This document shows positions 48,315-58,582 of a stretch of 64,000 bases of DNA, piece after piece. A program made the translations under genes and the position numbers. The notes under the pieces were generated by a model. It did not search any database, was not told the DNA's origin, and saw only the letters and a list, made by a program, of their open reading frames with translations. The DNA is from Aurantiochytrium sp. KH105 (taxonomy: Eukaryota > Sar > Bigyra > Thraustochytrida > Thraustochytriidae): NCBI GenBank assembly GCA_003116975.1, contig BGKB01000056.1:310001-374000 (forward strand). Direction: 5' to 3'. Position 1 is the stretch's first letter. Each line of letters starts with the position of its first letter.

Positions 48315-49160
48315 ATGTCGTCCATCACGGTTGTCACTGGCTCGAACCAAGGCCTTGGCTTTGAAGCTGTGCGGAAGCTGGCTCGTCAGGCAAATGGTCA
48401 TACAATCATGACATCGCGCAATGCAACACGTGGGCAAGAAGCTCTTGAAAAGGTGCAAAAGGAGTTTCCCGAGGCTAGTGTCGAAGCCATGGAGCTGGAC
48501 CTCGATAGTGACGCCTCCCAGGAAGCCTTTGTCAAGGCCATCGAGGAAAAGCATGGCAAAGTCTCGTGCCTTGTCAACAATGCTGGCATCGGATACGCGC
48601 CCACGAGCGATGTGCCTGTAAAGGATCAAACCTCGCAGACGTTCTCGACGAACGTCTTTCAGACAATCAAGTTCACGGATCGCATGCTTCCGCTGTTGAA
48701 CAAAGATGCGAATCCGCGTATCGTCGTTCTCGCCTCGACGTTGTCCCAGACCGCCTTTGCGTCTCTCAGCAGCGAAGCACAGAAGCGAATTACAAGGGAG
48801 GACCTCACGACCATGGACGTTCTTGCCTTTGCAAAGGACTATGTCAAGGCAGTTGCTGAAGACAAGGCAAAGCAAGAAGGTTTTGCGGAGAATGCCGAGG
48901 CTACGAGCTACATGATGAGCAAGTTGTGCGACGTGCAGTTCGCGCGGACGTATGCGCGAGAGCACCCGAACATTATCGTGAACAGCTGCTGTCCCGGCTG
49001 GTGTGTGACTGCGATGGGCCAGAAGGCAGGCAACCCGCCGCGTTCGTCCGAGGAGGGCGCCGAGGTCATGACATTTCTCGCGACCGCCGACCTCGATGGC
49101 ACGTCTGGAGAGTTCTGGTATGATAACAAAATTCTGCCGGCCTTTACAGTTTCTGCATAG
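48315..49160 (+). CDS. Short-chain dehydrogenase, carbonyl-reductase-like (SDR copy 1)
   Basis: NAD(P)H-dependent SDR of the carbonyl-reductase (CBR1-like) type, 281 residues from the ATG at 48315. The Rossmann cofactor motif is VTGSNQGLGFE, and NNAG follows (CLVNNAGIGY). The catalytic Ser lies in VVLASTLSQ. The YxxxK motif reads YMMSK, preceded by the long insert typical of carbonyl reductases. Then NSCCPGWCVTAMG and GEFWYDNK. The Arg/Ser after the first strand (TSRNATRG) favours NADPH. No targeting peptide or C-terminal anchor, so cytosolic. First of three co-directional paralogues (see 49522 and 53958) and the most diverged of them. Confidence 0.9.
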   Translation: MSSITVVTGSNQGLGFEAVRKLARQANGHTIMTSRNATRGQEALEKVQKEFPEASVEAMELDLDSDASQEAFVKAIEEKHGKVSCLVNNAGIGYAPTSDVPVKDQTSQTFSTNVFQTIKFTDRMLPLLNKDANPRIVVLASTLSQTAFASLSSEAQKRITREDLTTMDVLAFAKDYVKAVAEDKAKQEGFAENAEATSYMMSKLCDVQFARTYAREHPNIIVNSCCPGWCVTAMGQKAGNPPRSSEEGAEVMTFLATADLDGTSGEFWYDNKILPAFTVSA

Positions 49161-49521
49161 TTCCTTCCATGCGCTTACTACATTAGAAGTCATTGATTTC
49201 GCAAATCTCATTTTCCTTTTTTCCGCGCCGCTGGCTGTTGATCCTCTTCCTCGAAAACTCCTCTTGCGCCGACGATTCTGCCTTCTTCTGCTTGGTGTCG
49301 GTGCCCAGAAACGAGGGACGTCACGGCGATCAAAGAAGCACCGCGGGTGGCGGGTCACAAGTGTGGTTTCGCCGAGATTTTTCTATCTTTTGTCCGATGT
49401 TAGCTTTGGGTTTTCGGGCCCGTTCAAGCAAGAAGCAGAACTGGAACGAGGGAGACGCGGCAAGTTTGGGGCATTGAGGAGAGGAGTACGGCAAGCTCCA
49501 AAGGCAAGCGCGAGAGGAGCG
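49161..49521. promoter_or_regulatory. Promoter of SDR copy 2
   Basis: 361 nt between SDR copies 1 and 2, with T/C-rich stretches. The frame of copy 2 happens to stay open through it, but similarity to the other SDRs begins only at 49522. Confidence 0.45.
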
Positions 49522-50364
49522 ATGGCAGCCACGCGCGTCTTTGTCGTGACTGGCGCGAACCAGGGTATCGGTTTTGAGACGGTGCGCAGGCTTGCACGGA
49601 GGGATGGCCTGCACACGATCATGACCGCGCGCAATGCGACACGCGGCCAGGAAGCTTTGGAAAAGTTGCACGAGGAGTTTCCGCAGGCGAGCATTGAGCT
49701 CATGGAGCTCGACCTCGACGATGATGCCTCGCAAGAGGCCTTTGTCAAGACGCTCGAAGAAAAGCACCAAAAGGTGTCATGTCTCGTGAACAATGCCGGG
49801 ATCGCCTTCAACTCGAGAAGCAAGGAGACCTTTGAAGAGCAGACGGAGCCTACGCTCAGGACAAATCTTTTTCAAACAATCAAGCTTACCGAGCGCCTCT
49901 TGCCAATTCTGCAAAAGGAGGAGGACAATCCTCGGGTTGTTGTCGTCGCCTCGCAGGTGTCCAAAATGGCATTTGATAAGATGAGCTCGGAAATGCAAGA
50001 GCGCATTACAGCGCCGGATCTTACAACTGCCGATGTCCTCGCCTTTGCGGAGGACTACAAGGCAGCTGTGCGCGATCATCAGGTTGCCGAGCGTGGGTTC
50101 GCGGCGAACAACTATGGGATCAGCAAGCTCTGCGCCGTGCAATTTACGCGAACTTTTGCGCGAGAGCATCCGGAAATTGTCATGAATAGCTGTTGTCCTG
50201 GATGGTGCGCCACGCGCTTGGGATCTTCTGCGGCGCCGCGATCTGCAGAAGCGGGTGCCGAGGTCGTGGAATTTCTCGCTACGAGTGACCTCGATGGCAA
50301 GACGGGTGAGTTTTGGAGCGACAACAAAGTCAATCCTCCTTTTCAGGCGAGTTCGTCTTTGTAG
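49522..50364 (+). CDS. Short-chain dehydrogenase, carbonyl-reductase-like (SDR copy 2)
   Basis: 280 residues from the ATG at 49522 (MAATRVFVVTGANQGIGFE). Cofactor motif TGANQGIG, CLVNNAGIAF, VVVASQVSK with the catalytic Ser, YGISK for YxxxK, and NSCCPGWCATRLG. It shares with copy 3 the blocks SRSKETFEEQTEPT and DDDASQEAF, so copies 2 and 3 are closer to each other than to copy 1. All active-site residues are kept. Ends SSSL. Substrate unknown (carbonyls, quinones or lipid aldehydes are typical of the family). Confidence 0.92.
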   Translation: MAATRVFVVTGANQGIGFETVRRLARRDGLHTIMTARNATRGQEALEKLHEEFPQASIELMELDLDDDASQEAFVKTLEEKHQKVSCLVNNAGIAFNSRSKETFEEQTEPTLRTNLFQTIKLTERLLPILQKEEDNPRVVVVASQVSKMAFDKMSSEMQERITAPDLTTADVLAFAEDYKAAVRDHQVAERGFAANNYGISKLCAVQFTRTFAREHPEIVMNSCCPGWCATRLGSSAAPRSAEAGAEVVEFLATSDLDGKTGEFWSDNKVNPPFQASSSL

Positions 50365-50869
50365 TTTGAAACGTCACTTTATCGCCAAGACCAGCCGAAT
50401 GAATATTCTCAACAAAATAAGATCAGAATGAATGTTTTCAACAAGATTCGGAGGGTTCTTTTTGGCAGAATGAGTTTGCGCAAATGAGAGCCTTTTTACA
50501 AGTTGAGAGATTTTCAAAAAATAAAATAAAAAACCATTTGGAGCCTCGAAATGATTTTCTATAAAAGTCTGTGAAGACGGTAGAATTTCAAGGAACACAT
50601 GGAACAGAACGGGCGAGGCTGTCCGAGTCACTCGCGAGCTGCGCTCAGCTTCGGAATCATGTTGGCCTTGCTCCATTCGTGCGTGCGCAACAAAAAGCAA
50701 TTTTGACACAGCAAAGCGCAAAGCGCCGACGAACGAACGTTGCGTTTAGCCTGCGCAGCAGCTGCAGCTGCTGTCAGAGTCACACTGTAGGCACAACCGC
50801 CAGCGCGCTGCAATCCCGTTCGTTTCTGAGCTGCAGCCACAGCAACCCCTTTCCGTCTAGATATCAATA
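50365..50869. other. A/T-rich gap before the transposase-like gene
   Basis: Distinctly A/T-rich at 50370-50580. Contains a pair of 22-bp near-identical direct repeats at 50397-50418 and 50426-50447 (GAATGAAT followed by TTCTCAACAA or TTTTCAACAA). I could not find inverted terminal repeats matching the downstream flank. Confidence 0.45.
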
Positions 50870-52888
50870 ATGCAAGGGACAGGAAACAGCATCCATAGGC
50901 ATGAATTTGAAGCGCGAGCGCCGTCAATGTCAAGATTGGGGTCGCAGTCATCGCAGTCGTCGCAGTCGTCACAGTCTTCGCAATCTTCGCAGCTCCAGTC
51001 ATCGCAGTCGCAGTCGCGATCGCAAGCTGAAGACAGCACTCGTCGTGGCCATGGCCAAGAGCTTCTTTCCCGTAAACGCGATTTATCACTCGCCTTTATA
51101 GAGCAAGATCGGGAAGAGTTCCATCGTTTAATAATGACTACCTTGCGTGAACTCGAGAAGGCAAGAAATGAACTCGAGGAGGCAAGAAACGATGCTCGGC
51201 AAGCTCGACAGAAGCTTCATGATATTAGGCAAGCAGAAGAACATCTTCGTGAGCGCAACAGGAATAACGACAGGCAACTTCAGCAACTCAAGCAGAAATG
51301 CCAGGACCTTGAACAGCAACTTCGTCACCATCCCCAACAGCAGCAGCAGCAGCAGGTGCCCTCACAAGACACGAACTCAAATATTTCAAACAATTCCACA
51401 GCCAGACGTGACGATGAGAATGCCACGATGCCCTCTCCAGCCGCCACATCCTCAACTTCGGGCGCCACTACAAGCGAAAACCGACGGAAGAAGCGGAAGC
51501 GGTATAGTGACAGTGACAAACTTTACATCGTTCGCACTTTCGAAACCTTTGGCCGGGATGCAGCCATGACTGCCGCTGATGAGATAGATATGCCAAGACC
51601 AAGTGCGGCTACGATCATGTTGCGCTATCAGAAGGAAGGAAAAGAAAGCATACATGATAAGCGGGTGGATACTGGTGTTCCCGCGCGCAACTCCAAGCGG
51701 GAACCGTGGCAAACTGAAGTCTTGTGCAATACCCTACACTGGGACGCGGCAATGACCTTGAAGTCACTTCTGGGTGCGCTCAACACCGAGATCGGTCGCC
51801 GCATTCTTTGTCAAGAGCAAGACAAGAACTGCCAAACGTGCAAGCATCTGCTGAGCAATAACGAGCGCGAAACAGGGCACCCGCTAGAGCTTATGGAACG
51901 TATGGAGCGTGCCTGCGACAGCGCGAAAGAACTCTATGAGAAGAAGCATATCCGCAACGAACGGACGATTCGCAACTGGCTCAACAGTAAACCGTTGTTC
52001 TACACACGGAAGAATATTGTCAAACAGAAGACATCCACGAACACTGAGGCTCACATGCGCGAGCGTTATGAATACGCGCAGGAGGTGCTAAAGTACTTGA
52101 AGGAAAGGCGATTCTTTCCCATCTTTCTCGACGAAATGCCTTTTTACTCAACGTTGTCGTCCTCTAAGGGGTGCTCACTCAAAGGAACCCGGGCAGTCGT
52201 TCTCGTGCCGCCCAAAAGCAATCTTACGCATCGAATGCAAGTCGTCATGGCGGTACACCCTCAAGAGGGACTCATCTACGGAGACTCTTTCTCTCCAACC
52301 AAGAAAGGACGGAACTATGATGCACAATACGGCAAAAAACAATTCAAGGAGTATCTTCAAGGTCTTTTCCAAACTCTCATGGACGGTGAGAACCCTCGGA
52401 CCAAAGTCAGGTACGCGGAGACATTCAGAAACAGGCAGATCAGAATCATGTGGGACGCCGCCTCGGATCACGGATCCCGACGCGAGGCCGCGATGTCGGA
52501 GTATGGAATTCCCGAAGACGTCAAGCCTGAAAACCTCGACGAATTTGTTTCCTTTGTACGTGATTACGGTGCAGGTGTCAAGTTTGTCTGTGCTGCACCG
52601 ATCTCACCTCATTTGAACTTGTGCGAGTTTTATAACCGCGTGCTGCGAAGTTATGCCAACGCAGAGAGAACCCAGCCTGAAGTGCGGCAAGGGCTTCTAC
52701 AAGTGCAACCTCATCGTCAAAATCTCGAGAATCGGATGAACATGCTATACAACATAGTTCACGAAAGCCTAGAAAACCTGAAGTATGAGCGAGGGCCGCT
52801 TCCGTCAGCAGTGGACACCATGACAAAGATTATACAGAAAGTCATTGATCAAGACGGGTTTTTGGACTGGCATTGGGTAAATCATTAA
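50870..52888 (+). mobile_element. DDE transposase-like gene (IS630/Tc1-mariner type)
   Basis: 672-residue intact frame. The N-terminus is Ser/Gln-rich (SSQSSQ repeats) and is followed by a coiled coil (about 85-160, ELEKARNELEEARNDARQAR) and a poly-Q patch. Next is a helix-turn-helix region (about 210-265, DSDKLYIVRTFETFGRDAAM) and an RNase-H-like DDE core. The triad fits Asp421 (PIFLDEMPFYS, then SLKG), Asp529 (IRIMWDAASDHGS) and Glu586 (ISPHLNLCEFYNRVLRSY), the latter like the family's PxLNPIE block. Spacing between the last two acids is 57, longer than classic D34D/E elements. Codon use is less GC-biased than in neighbours, suggesting later arrival. No stop, frameshift or clear terminal repeats. 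It separates SDR copies 2 and 3. Either a recent element or a domesticated gene. Confidence 0.75.
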
Positions 52889-53957
52889 AAGAGAATCTTG
52901 GAGAGCACAATTTTTCCATTGGTAGTTTTGCCGACATGGTGCAGCTGCAATGTGTCAACCCTGTGCCCAACAATGATCCACTTGTCCAGTCGCACGGCAA
53001 GGGCCATGGTACAGTTGTCCCTCGTAATTTGAATTCGCAAGAGATGTGTTTGGTTTTTGACAAAAAAGCCAAACCGATGAAACCAACCTCATTTTTACCT
53101 TGGAATGTTTCAACTAAAAGCACTCTCGACTTGTAGAGAGGCTCCTCATGTTGTGACTTGCTCGTGCCTGTCTGTTTTTTCTCTTTCGTCACTCCACAGC
53201 CAACCCTGGTTCGCCGCGTCTTTGAGCCATGCCCGAGCTCATTTCTGTCATCAAATCCCGTCAAGAAAAAGGAAAATCTTCGGCACGAATGTCCGGAGAC
53301 TCGTTGCGATAAACGCTGCCGTAATTTCTCTCTCTCTCTCTCTCTTGCTAAGCCAAACAACAGCCGGACCAAAGCTAGATCCCGAGAACGGATCGCAAGA
53401 ATTGCCCAATGCCACTGCCTCACTGCCAGCAGAAGTCAGAGCATCTGCAGCTGCAGCTGGCGATCTAATTCTTCATCTTTCCTTCCCTTGTTGTTGTTCT
53501 TATAGTTGCTCCTTTCTCTCATTAATCTTCGATGCCTCGCTTGATCTACTACGCCTTGCTCCATCGGTGCGCCTCTCGGTCACTGTCAGCATCAGCAACT
53601 CCCAACTTGAGCGAGCCAATGATGGTCTTGCACCCATGTTGGCTACACTGATCAGAGTGAAGCACCTGCGGAGCTGACCCGGGCGGGCAGTGAGTCGTCA
53701 GTCAGCGAGTCGCGTGTTCAGAGTCGGCCGGAAGCTGAGCCTCCTCGTCTGGCAGCGAGTGCTTCCCGCGCCGTCTGGGAGGGACAGAGATTTTCGCCGA
53801 GCTCCCGAGCGTCCCCGCCCGAGCGGGGCCCCGCGGTCGACACGAGCGTCAAGCAATCCGTCAATCCGCCAATCTAGTCATCAATCGCAGATCGCCATCG
53901 CGAGAGAGAGAGTGAAAGAGAGAGGAGAAGGAGCGATATAAAGCAAGGGAATCGATC
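52889..53957. promoter_or_regulatory. Intergenic region, SDR copy 3 promoter
   Basis: The first 250 nt keep the less GC-rich character of the transposase gene, and an 87-codon frame at 52873-53136 overlaps its end but has no known motif. A CT run follows around 53326-53345. GC-rich promoter DNA leads to the ATG of SDR copy 3. Confidence 0.4.
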
Positions 53958-54800
53958 ATGTCGACCTCGCGCGTGTTCATCGTGACGGGTGCGAACCAGG
54001 GCATCGGCTTCGAGACGGTTCGCAAGCTCGCACGCAAAGAGGGGCTCCACACCATTATGACGGCGCGCAATGAGGGTCGCGGCAAGGAGGCTCTTGAGAA
54101 GCTGCAAGAGGAATTCCCCAAGGCCAGCCTCGAGCTCATGGAACTGGACCTGGATGATGATGCGTCGCAAGAGGCCTTCATCAAGGCCCTCAAGGACAAG
54201 CACGGCAAGGTTTCGTGCCTCGTGAACAACGCGGGCATCGCATTCAACTCCAAGAGCAAGGAGACCTTTGAGGAGCAGACGGAGCCGACGTTCAAGACCA
54301 ATCTTTTCCAGACGTTCAAATTTACCGAGCGTGTGCTTCCCTTTTTGCAAAAGGAGGAGCACCCGCGCATTGTGACGGTGGCCTCGGAGGCGTCAAAGAG
54401 CGCTTTCAAGCAACTGAGCACAGAACAGCAGAAGCGCATCACCTCCTCGGAACTCAAGCCGATTGATGTCTTCAACTTTGCAGAGGATTTTATGCAGTCT
54501 GTGCGCGATGGCAAGGTGGAGGAGCGTGGATTCGCAACCAACAACTATGGCATGAGCAAGCTCTGCGTGGTGCAATACACGCGTGCATTTGCGCGCGAGC
54601 ACCCGGAGATCCTCGTGAACTGCTGCTGCCCGGGATGGTGCTCGACGCGAATGGGAAGCGGTGCCGGCGACGCGCCCCGGACGCCAGAGCAAGGCGCAGA
54701 GGTCCTCGAATTTCTTGCAACTGCGGATTTGGAAGGCAAGTCTGGCGAGTTCTGGAGCGACAACAAGGTGGTGCCTCCCTTTGAGCCATCGAGCGAGTAA
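53958..54800 (+). CDS. Short-chain dehydrogenase, carbonyl-reductase-like (SDR copy 3)
   Basis: 280 residues, same length as copy 2, ATG at 53958. TGANQGIGFETVRKLARKEG (cofactor loop), CLVNNAGIAFNSKSKETFEE, VTVASEASK (catalytic Ser), YGMSK (YxxxK), NCCCPGWCSTRMG and GEFWSDNKVVPPF. Codons are strongly G/C-ending, as expected for a highly expressed host gene. Co-directional with copies 1 and 2 but separated from them by the transposase-like gene, which suggests insertion into, or duplication around, a tandem SDR array. Intact active site; NADPH-dependent carbonyl reduction is the likely chemistry. Confidence 0.93.
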   Translation: MSTSRVFIVTGANQGIGFETVRKLARKEGLHTIMTARNEGRGKEALEKLQEEFPKASLELMELDLDDDASQEAFIKALKDKHGKVSCLVNNAGIAFNSKSKETFEEQTEPTFKTNLFQTFKFTERVLPFLQKEEHPRIVTVASEASKSAFKQLSTEQQKRITSSELKPIDVFNFAEDFMQSVRDGKVEERGFATNNYGMSKLCVVQYTRAFAREHPEILVNCCCPGWCSTRMGSGAGDAPRTPEQGAEVLEFLATADLEGKSGEFWSDNKVVPPFEPSSE

Positions 54801-55273
54801 ACAGAAATCTTTTCAGGAAATGAAAAGTATACCAGGTAGGCCTAGTACCATCATAACTTGTAAAGCCACGATTTTCGCAGTACGTGTTTACGGACTACAA
54901 CCTGAATCCCGACGTGCTACGCTTGATGCCAATGCACTTTCCGAATGACAGCCCGCCCCAGCCAGGAAGATACCTGTCTCTTTTCTCGCGATATAGTATT
55001 TGGCCAGCCATGCGTGTTCTACACTGGGCCACCTCCAGCAGCAGAGGTGTGCTGCTGGCTCAGTGAGCTGGGACCGATCAAGCGCAGCAAGATAATTGAA
55101 TAAATGACGTCAAGACGTAGGTAGGCGGGGAGAACAAGAGATCTGGGTGAGGAGGCCCATTTGAGAAAGCAAAAACAAAGGATAGGAAAACAGTCCACAA
55201 CGCCTCGCAAAATGTTTCTGGAAAAGAATAATGGGCCGACGCCCTCAACCTCTTCAGAGTACGCGCGCTCAGC
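54801..55273. other. Intergenic, convergent 3' ends
   Basis: 473 nt between SDR copy 3 (+) and eL18 (-). No repeat or gene detected. Confidence 0.4.
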
Positions 55274-56166
55274 TTACACGCGGAAGCCACGGCTCCGCCG
55301 GCGGCCACGTGCCTTCTCGAACTTGCGGCCCTTGGAGCGGACGTAGGGCTTGGCGTGGCTGTGGGGCGAGCCAGGCGTGCCAAAGTGCTTGACAGCCTCG
55401 CGGGTGTTCTTGCGGCCGCGGAGGAGCATGCAGTTCTTGCCCTCCGGCTCGAGCATGGCGAGCTGGTCAAAGGTCAGGCACTCGCCACCGGCCTGGGTGA
55501 TGCGGGCGCGGGCGCTCTCGGTGAAGCGGAGAGCGCAGACACGCATCTTGGGGCAGTCCAACATGCGGACGTCATCAGTGACAGTGGAGACGACGACGGC
55601 GATCTTGCCCTCGTCCTTCATTTTGCCCATGAGGAGGCTGATGCGGCTAATGGACATGGCCGGGCGGTTCACGCGGCTCATGTACATGCGCTTGAGGACC
55701 TTCTCGTTGAACTCGGACTCGGTGCGGCGCGCGAGGAAGCGGTACAGCTTCACGAGCAGCGCGAGGTACACGTTGTCCGACTTGGGGGCCGTGCGGTTCT
55801 TGTGGCCCACATTGCGCCCACCGGCGATAAGGTCGATACCCTGTTTGTTTGTTTCGTCGTCGTCACGTTTACATTCGCGCCCATTGATCAAAGCGTTTCG
55901 CATCACATCAAATCCCGTTGTCAGCCTTCGTCCACGTCATCTTCGCAGCATTCCGCCTCTCCCCTTTCTCTCTCTTTCTCTCCACCATCTCCACGTCCTC
56001 GTCGTCGCCCTCGTCGGGCGCCGCCATTCATCCCTCCATCCCTCCATCGCCGGCCCTTTCGCCTCGGCGACCCGACGTCGCTCTCTCTCTCCCGCCCGCC
56101 CGCCGCGCGCGACTCGACTCGCCGCGCGCCGCCGCGCCCGCGCGCGCGCCCGCCGCCACGTACCAT
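55274..56166 (-). CDS. RPL18: 60S ribosomal protein eL18 (intron after the start codon)
   Basis: Cytosolic eL18. The conserved protein begins [20 protein letters not shown] at 55840, right after an AAACAAACAG acceptor. The matching start lies at 56166-56164 as ACCATG followed by a GTACGT donor. Exon 1 therefore contributes only the ATG; the intron is 55841-56163 (323 nt) and exon 2 55840-55274. The product is 189 residues, the usual length. Body motifs: [52 protein letters not shown], the C-terminal [20 protein letters not shown] and an Arg-rich end. The promoter (56170-56480) carries three CTTGCG motifs and a telo-box (AAACCCTAA on this strand, 56481-56473). Confidence 0.95.
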
Positions 56167-58267
56167 GGTCTCCGCTGCGGCCTCGGCTCTTCTCCGCCAC
56201 CGGTGTCCGTCTTGTTGCTCTTCTGCTCTCGCCCCGCCGCCTTCGCGCCCCCGCCGCCTGCTTGCCGCTAGTTGGCCGCCCGCCCCTGCTTGCCGCTAGT
56301 CCCGCCCGCCCCGCCCCTCGCGGCCGCCTCTCGATTCCCGCCGCCGCCCCATTCCGCACTTGCGCCGCCCCTTTCCCCACTTGCGCGCCGCCCCCCAAGT
56401 CGCCTATCCCCGCTTTCCCCGCTTGCGCGCCGCCCGCGCGCCGCCCAGCCGCCGCGCCGCCGAGGGCTGGGGTTAGGGTTTTGGACTCCCCGCGTGCCCC
56501 TGGAGGGCCGGGAGAGGAGGCGGGGCGGGGGGGCACCGGGGGGGGAAAGGTGACGTCAGCGGAACGCAGAATGGACAGGCCAGGGACGGAGGAGAGGGGC
56601 GAGGCGCGGTGTGCGGAACGCGAAAAGGGAGGGCCGAGGGAGCGTGGGCGGGCGCAAGCAAGGGGTCTGGTCTGGTCTGTGCCTGTAAAAGAGAAAGGAA
56701 AGGGAGAGGGGGGCGCGGGGGGAGGGACGAGGACGTGGGGAAGATGGAGTTTGGCGACGACCAGCCAAGAGGAGGACTTGACCTGCCATGACGACCAAAG
56801 AAAACGGTCCTCGTCTTCTAGCCTGTCTTGTGTCGATATTTAATGCTGGTGTTGGCTTGTATACGTGTTCTCTCAAATGACGCCTTGACAGCAGCTGACA
56901 GCTGCCTGTAAGCCCCAAAGCATGTCGATCCTCATCACCAGTCTCCAGTCGGCCAGGCAGCCAGCGAGCCAGCGAGCTCGCCAGCGAGCTCGCCAGACTC
57001 GCCTTCATTTTCATCACCGCACTTGCGACGGCGAGCTTCTTTCTGTGCACTCTTCGCCTCACTCCTCTCCTCGTTTCGCCCTGCAAGACAAGGAAGGCCA
57101 AGGAAGTCACCATGTCACGAGGTTTCGCGCCCGCCCCTCTCAAGGTGTCTCTCGGCGTCACGGCGGCGCTCAGCTGCGCCTGTCGTGCCACGCTTATTCT
57201 CTCTCTCTCTCGCCGGCCGTCAGCCTCGCCCAGCTTGATTTCGATCTTGATCTCGATCTTGATCTTGTTCTTGAGCCCGAAGTCGAGCTTGAGCTTGAGC
57301 CTGAACTTGTTGACGCAACGGCTGTCGCGCCTGGCCAGTGCAAAGGCCGCCCAACCACCGCCTCTTCGTGAAAATCTTCTCCCCCCGCCACACCACGCCC
57401 GCGAAACCCGCCACGGAAGATCCTCCGTCCCCGCGCGCGTCCCGTCCGCGGCCCGAGAACATTTCCTCGGCGTCGGAGCCCGCCGCTTCGCCGGCGCAGA
57501 CCACGGACGGCTCGAGAGCGTCGCGAAGACCATCTCGTCGCGCTTCTTCTCCTTCTCCTCCTTGCTCAAGCTGGTCAGCCTCGCGGCCTCGGTCGGACAA
57601 TCGGGGGAACATACGCAGGGAGAGGTGTTTTTCCGAATGCCCGCTGCAAGCCTCGCTGCATCTGCTTGCCGCCTGCTTGCTGCAGACCACCACCATCGAC
57701 GCCAGGTAAGCGCTGCGCGGCGGCGCGGAGGACGCGGGCGGGCTCGCGCGGGGCGCGGAGGACGCGGGCGCAGGCGGCGGGCCGCAGCTCGGCGGGAGGA
57801 CGGCCTCCCTCGACCGCCAGAGACGACAGCCCCAGGCGCGAAGGACGGCCGGCCGGCCGGCCGGCCGGCCGCCACTGCTGCAGCCGCTGCTGCTCAGCGA
57901 CGACGACGACGACGACGACGGCGCCGCCGCCGGGAGCTGGGGAGAAGGCCTGTAGCGAGGAGGGAGAGAGGTGGCGAGAGAATGGGCGGACCTCGCTGTA
58001 GACGCGGAGCTTGACGTGCTCGTCGGGATGCTCGGTCGGGGCGAGGAGGATCGGCTCGGATTGAGCTCGACCAGGAGAATGTAATGCAGAGACGTTGTGG
58101 ATAAGAGGCATGAACGAGGCTGACTAACTTTTTTTCTCTTGAACAACGAACACGGTATAATGTATTGTTCGCGTGGGGATGTTCACGTGGCCGACAACTA
58201 CACAGCCCGCTTTTCGGACCTTTTCCTTTTCGTCTGCACGAGTCGCGAGCAGATCCGGAACAGCACC
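56167..58267. promoter_or_regulatory. GC-rich region upstream of eL18 and of the small 58.3-kb gene
   Basis: About 2.1 kb. The left 320 bp is the eL18 promoter. The rest contains a (GATCTT)n-like tract at about 57236-57310, a good-looking + strand donor (CGCCAG followed by GTAAGC) at about 57709, (GGCC)n at 57846-57871 and (GAC)n at 57899-57920. A 5' non-coding exon for the 58268 gene ending at that donor is possible. No coding call: frames on both strands are repetitive. Confidence 0.4.
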
Positions 58268-58582
58268 ATGTTCAACGTTCAGATCGTGAGCTCGCCGTTC
58301 CTCTTTACGGCCCTGGCCGGCCCGAAGCGCCAGGTCAAGCAGGTCCTGCAGTCGACACAGGCCGGCAAGTCGATCCCCAGCGTCTTGCAAGGCAGCTCCA
58401 AGGTCGCCCGCGTGCCCTTCCTGTCGCGCGTCTTCCGCGCCAGCAAGTACCGCCCCTCGCTCGAGTCGCTCTCAACCCCGGCCTTCTTCGCCACTTCGTC
58501 AATTCGCCAGCAGGTCACCAAATACCCGACCACCAACACCATCATCACCCGCAAGGGCATCAACCAGCTGACCTTTTGCTGA
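58268..58582 (+). CDS. Small hypothetical protein (104 aa)
   Basis: 104 residues from the ATG in CAGCACCATG at 58268. An in-frame ATG at 58160 would add 36 residues. Codons are consistently C/G-ending as in neighbouring real genes, which is the main reason to call it. The protein is basic, Ser/Gln/Val-rich and has few acids (FNVQIVSSPFLFTALAGPKR, RVPFLSRVFRASKYRPS, ITRKGINQLTFC). It looks like a small mitochondrial or organelle-targeted protein. I recognise no family. An upstream CGAGCAG could be an acceptor spliced from the donor near 57709. Confidence 0.45.
   Translation: MFNVQIVSSPFLFTALAGPKRQVKQVLQSTQAGKSIPSVLQGSSKVARVPFLSRVFRASKYRPSLESLSTPAFFATSSIRQQVTKYPTTNTIITRKGINQLTFC

Noticed and set aside
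52873-53136. 87-codon frame overlapping the transposase-like gene end
   Set aside because: No motif and no sign of frameshift continuity with the transposase core; more likely 3' UTR.
57112-58111. 300-codon + frame and 178-308 codon - frames
   Set aside because: Driven by GATCTT, GGCC and GAC repeats. The + strand donor at about 57709 is noted as a possible 5' exon, but no coding evidence.
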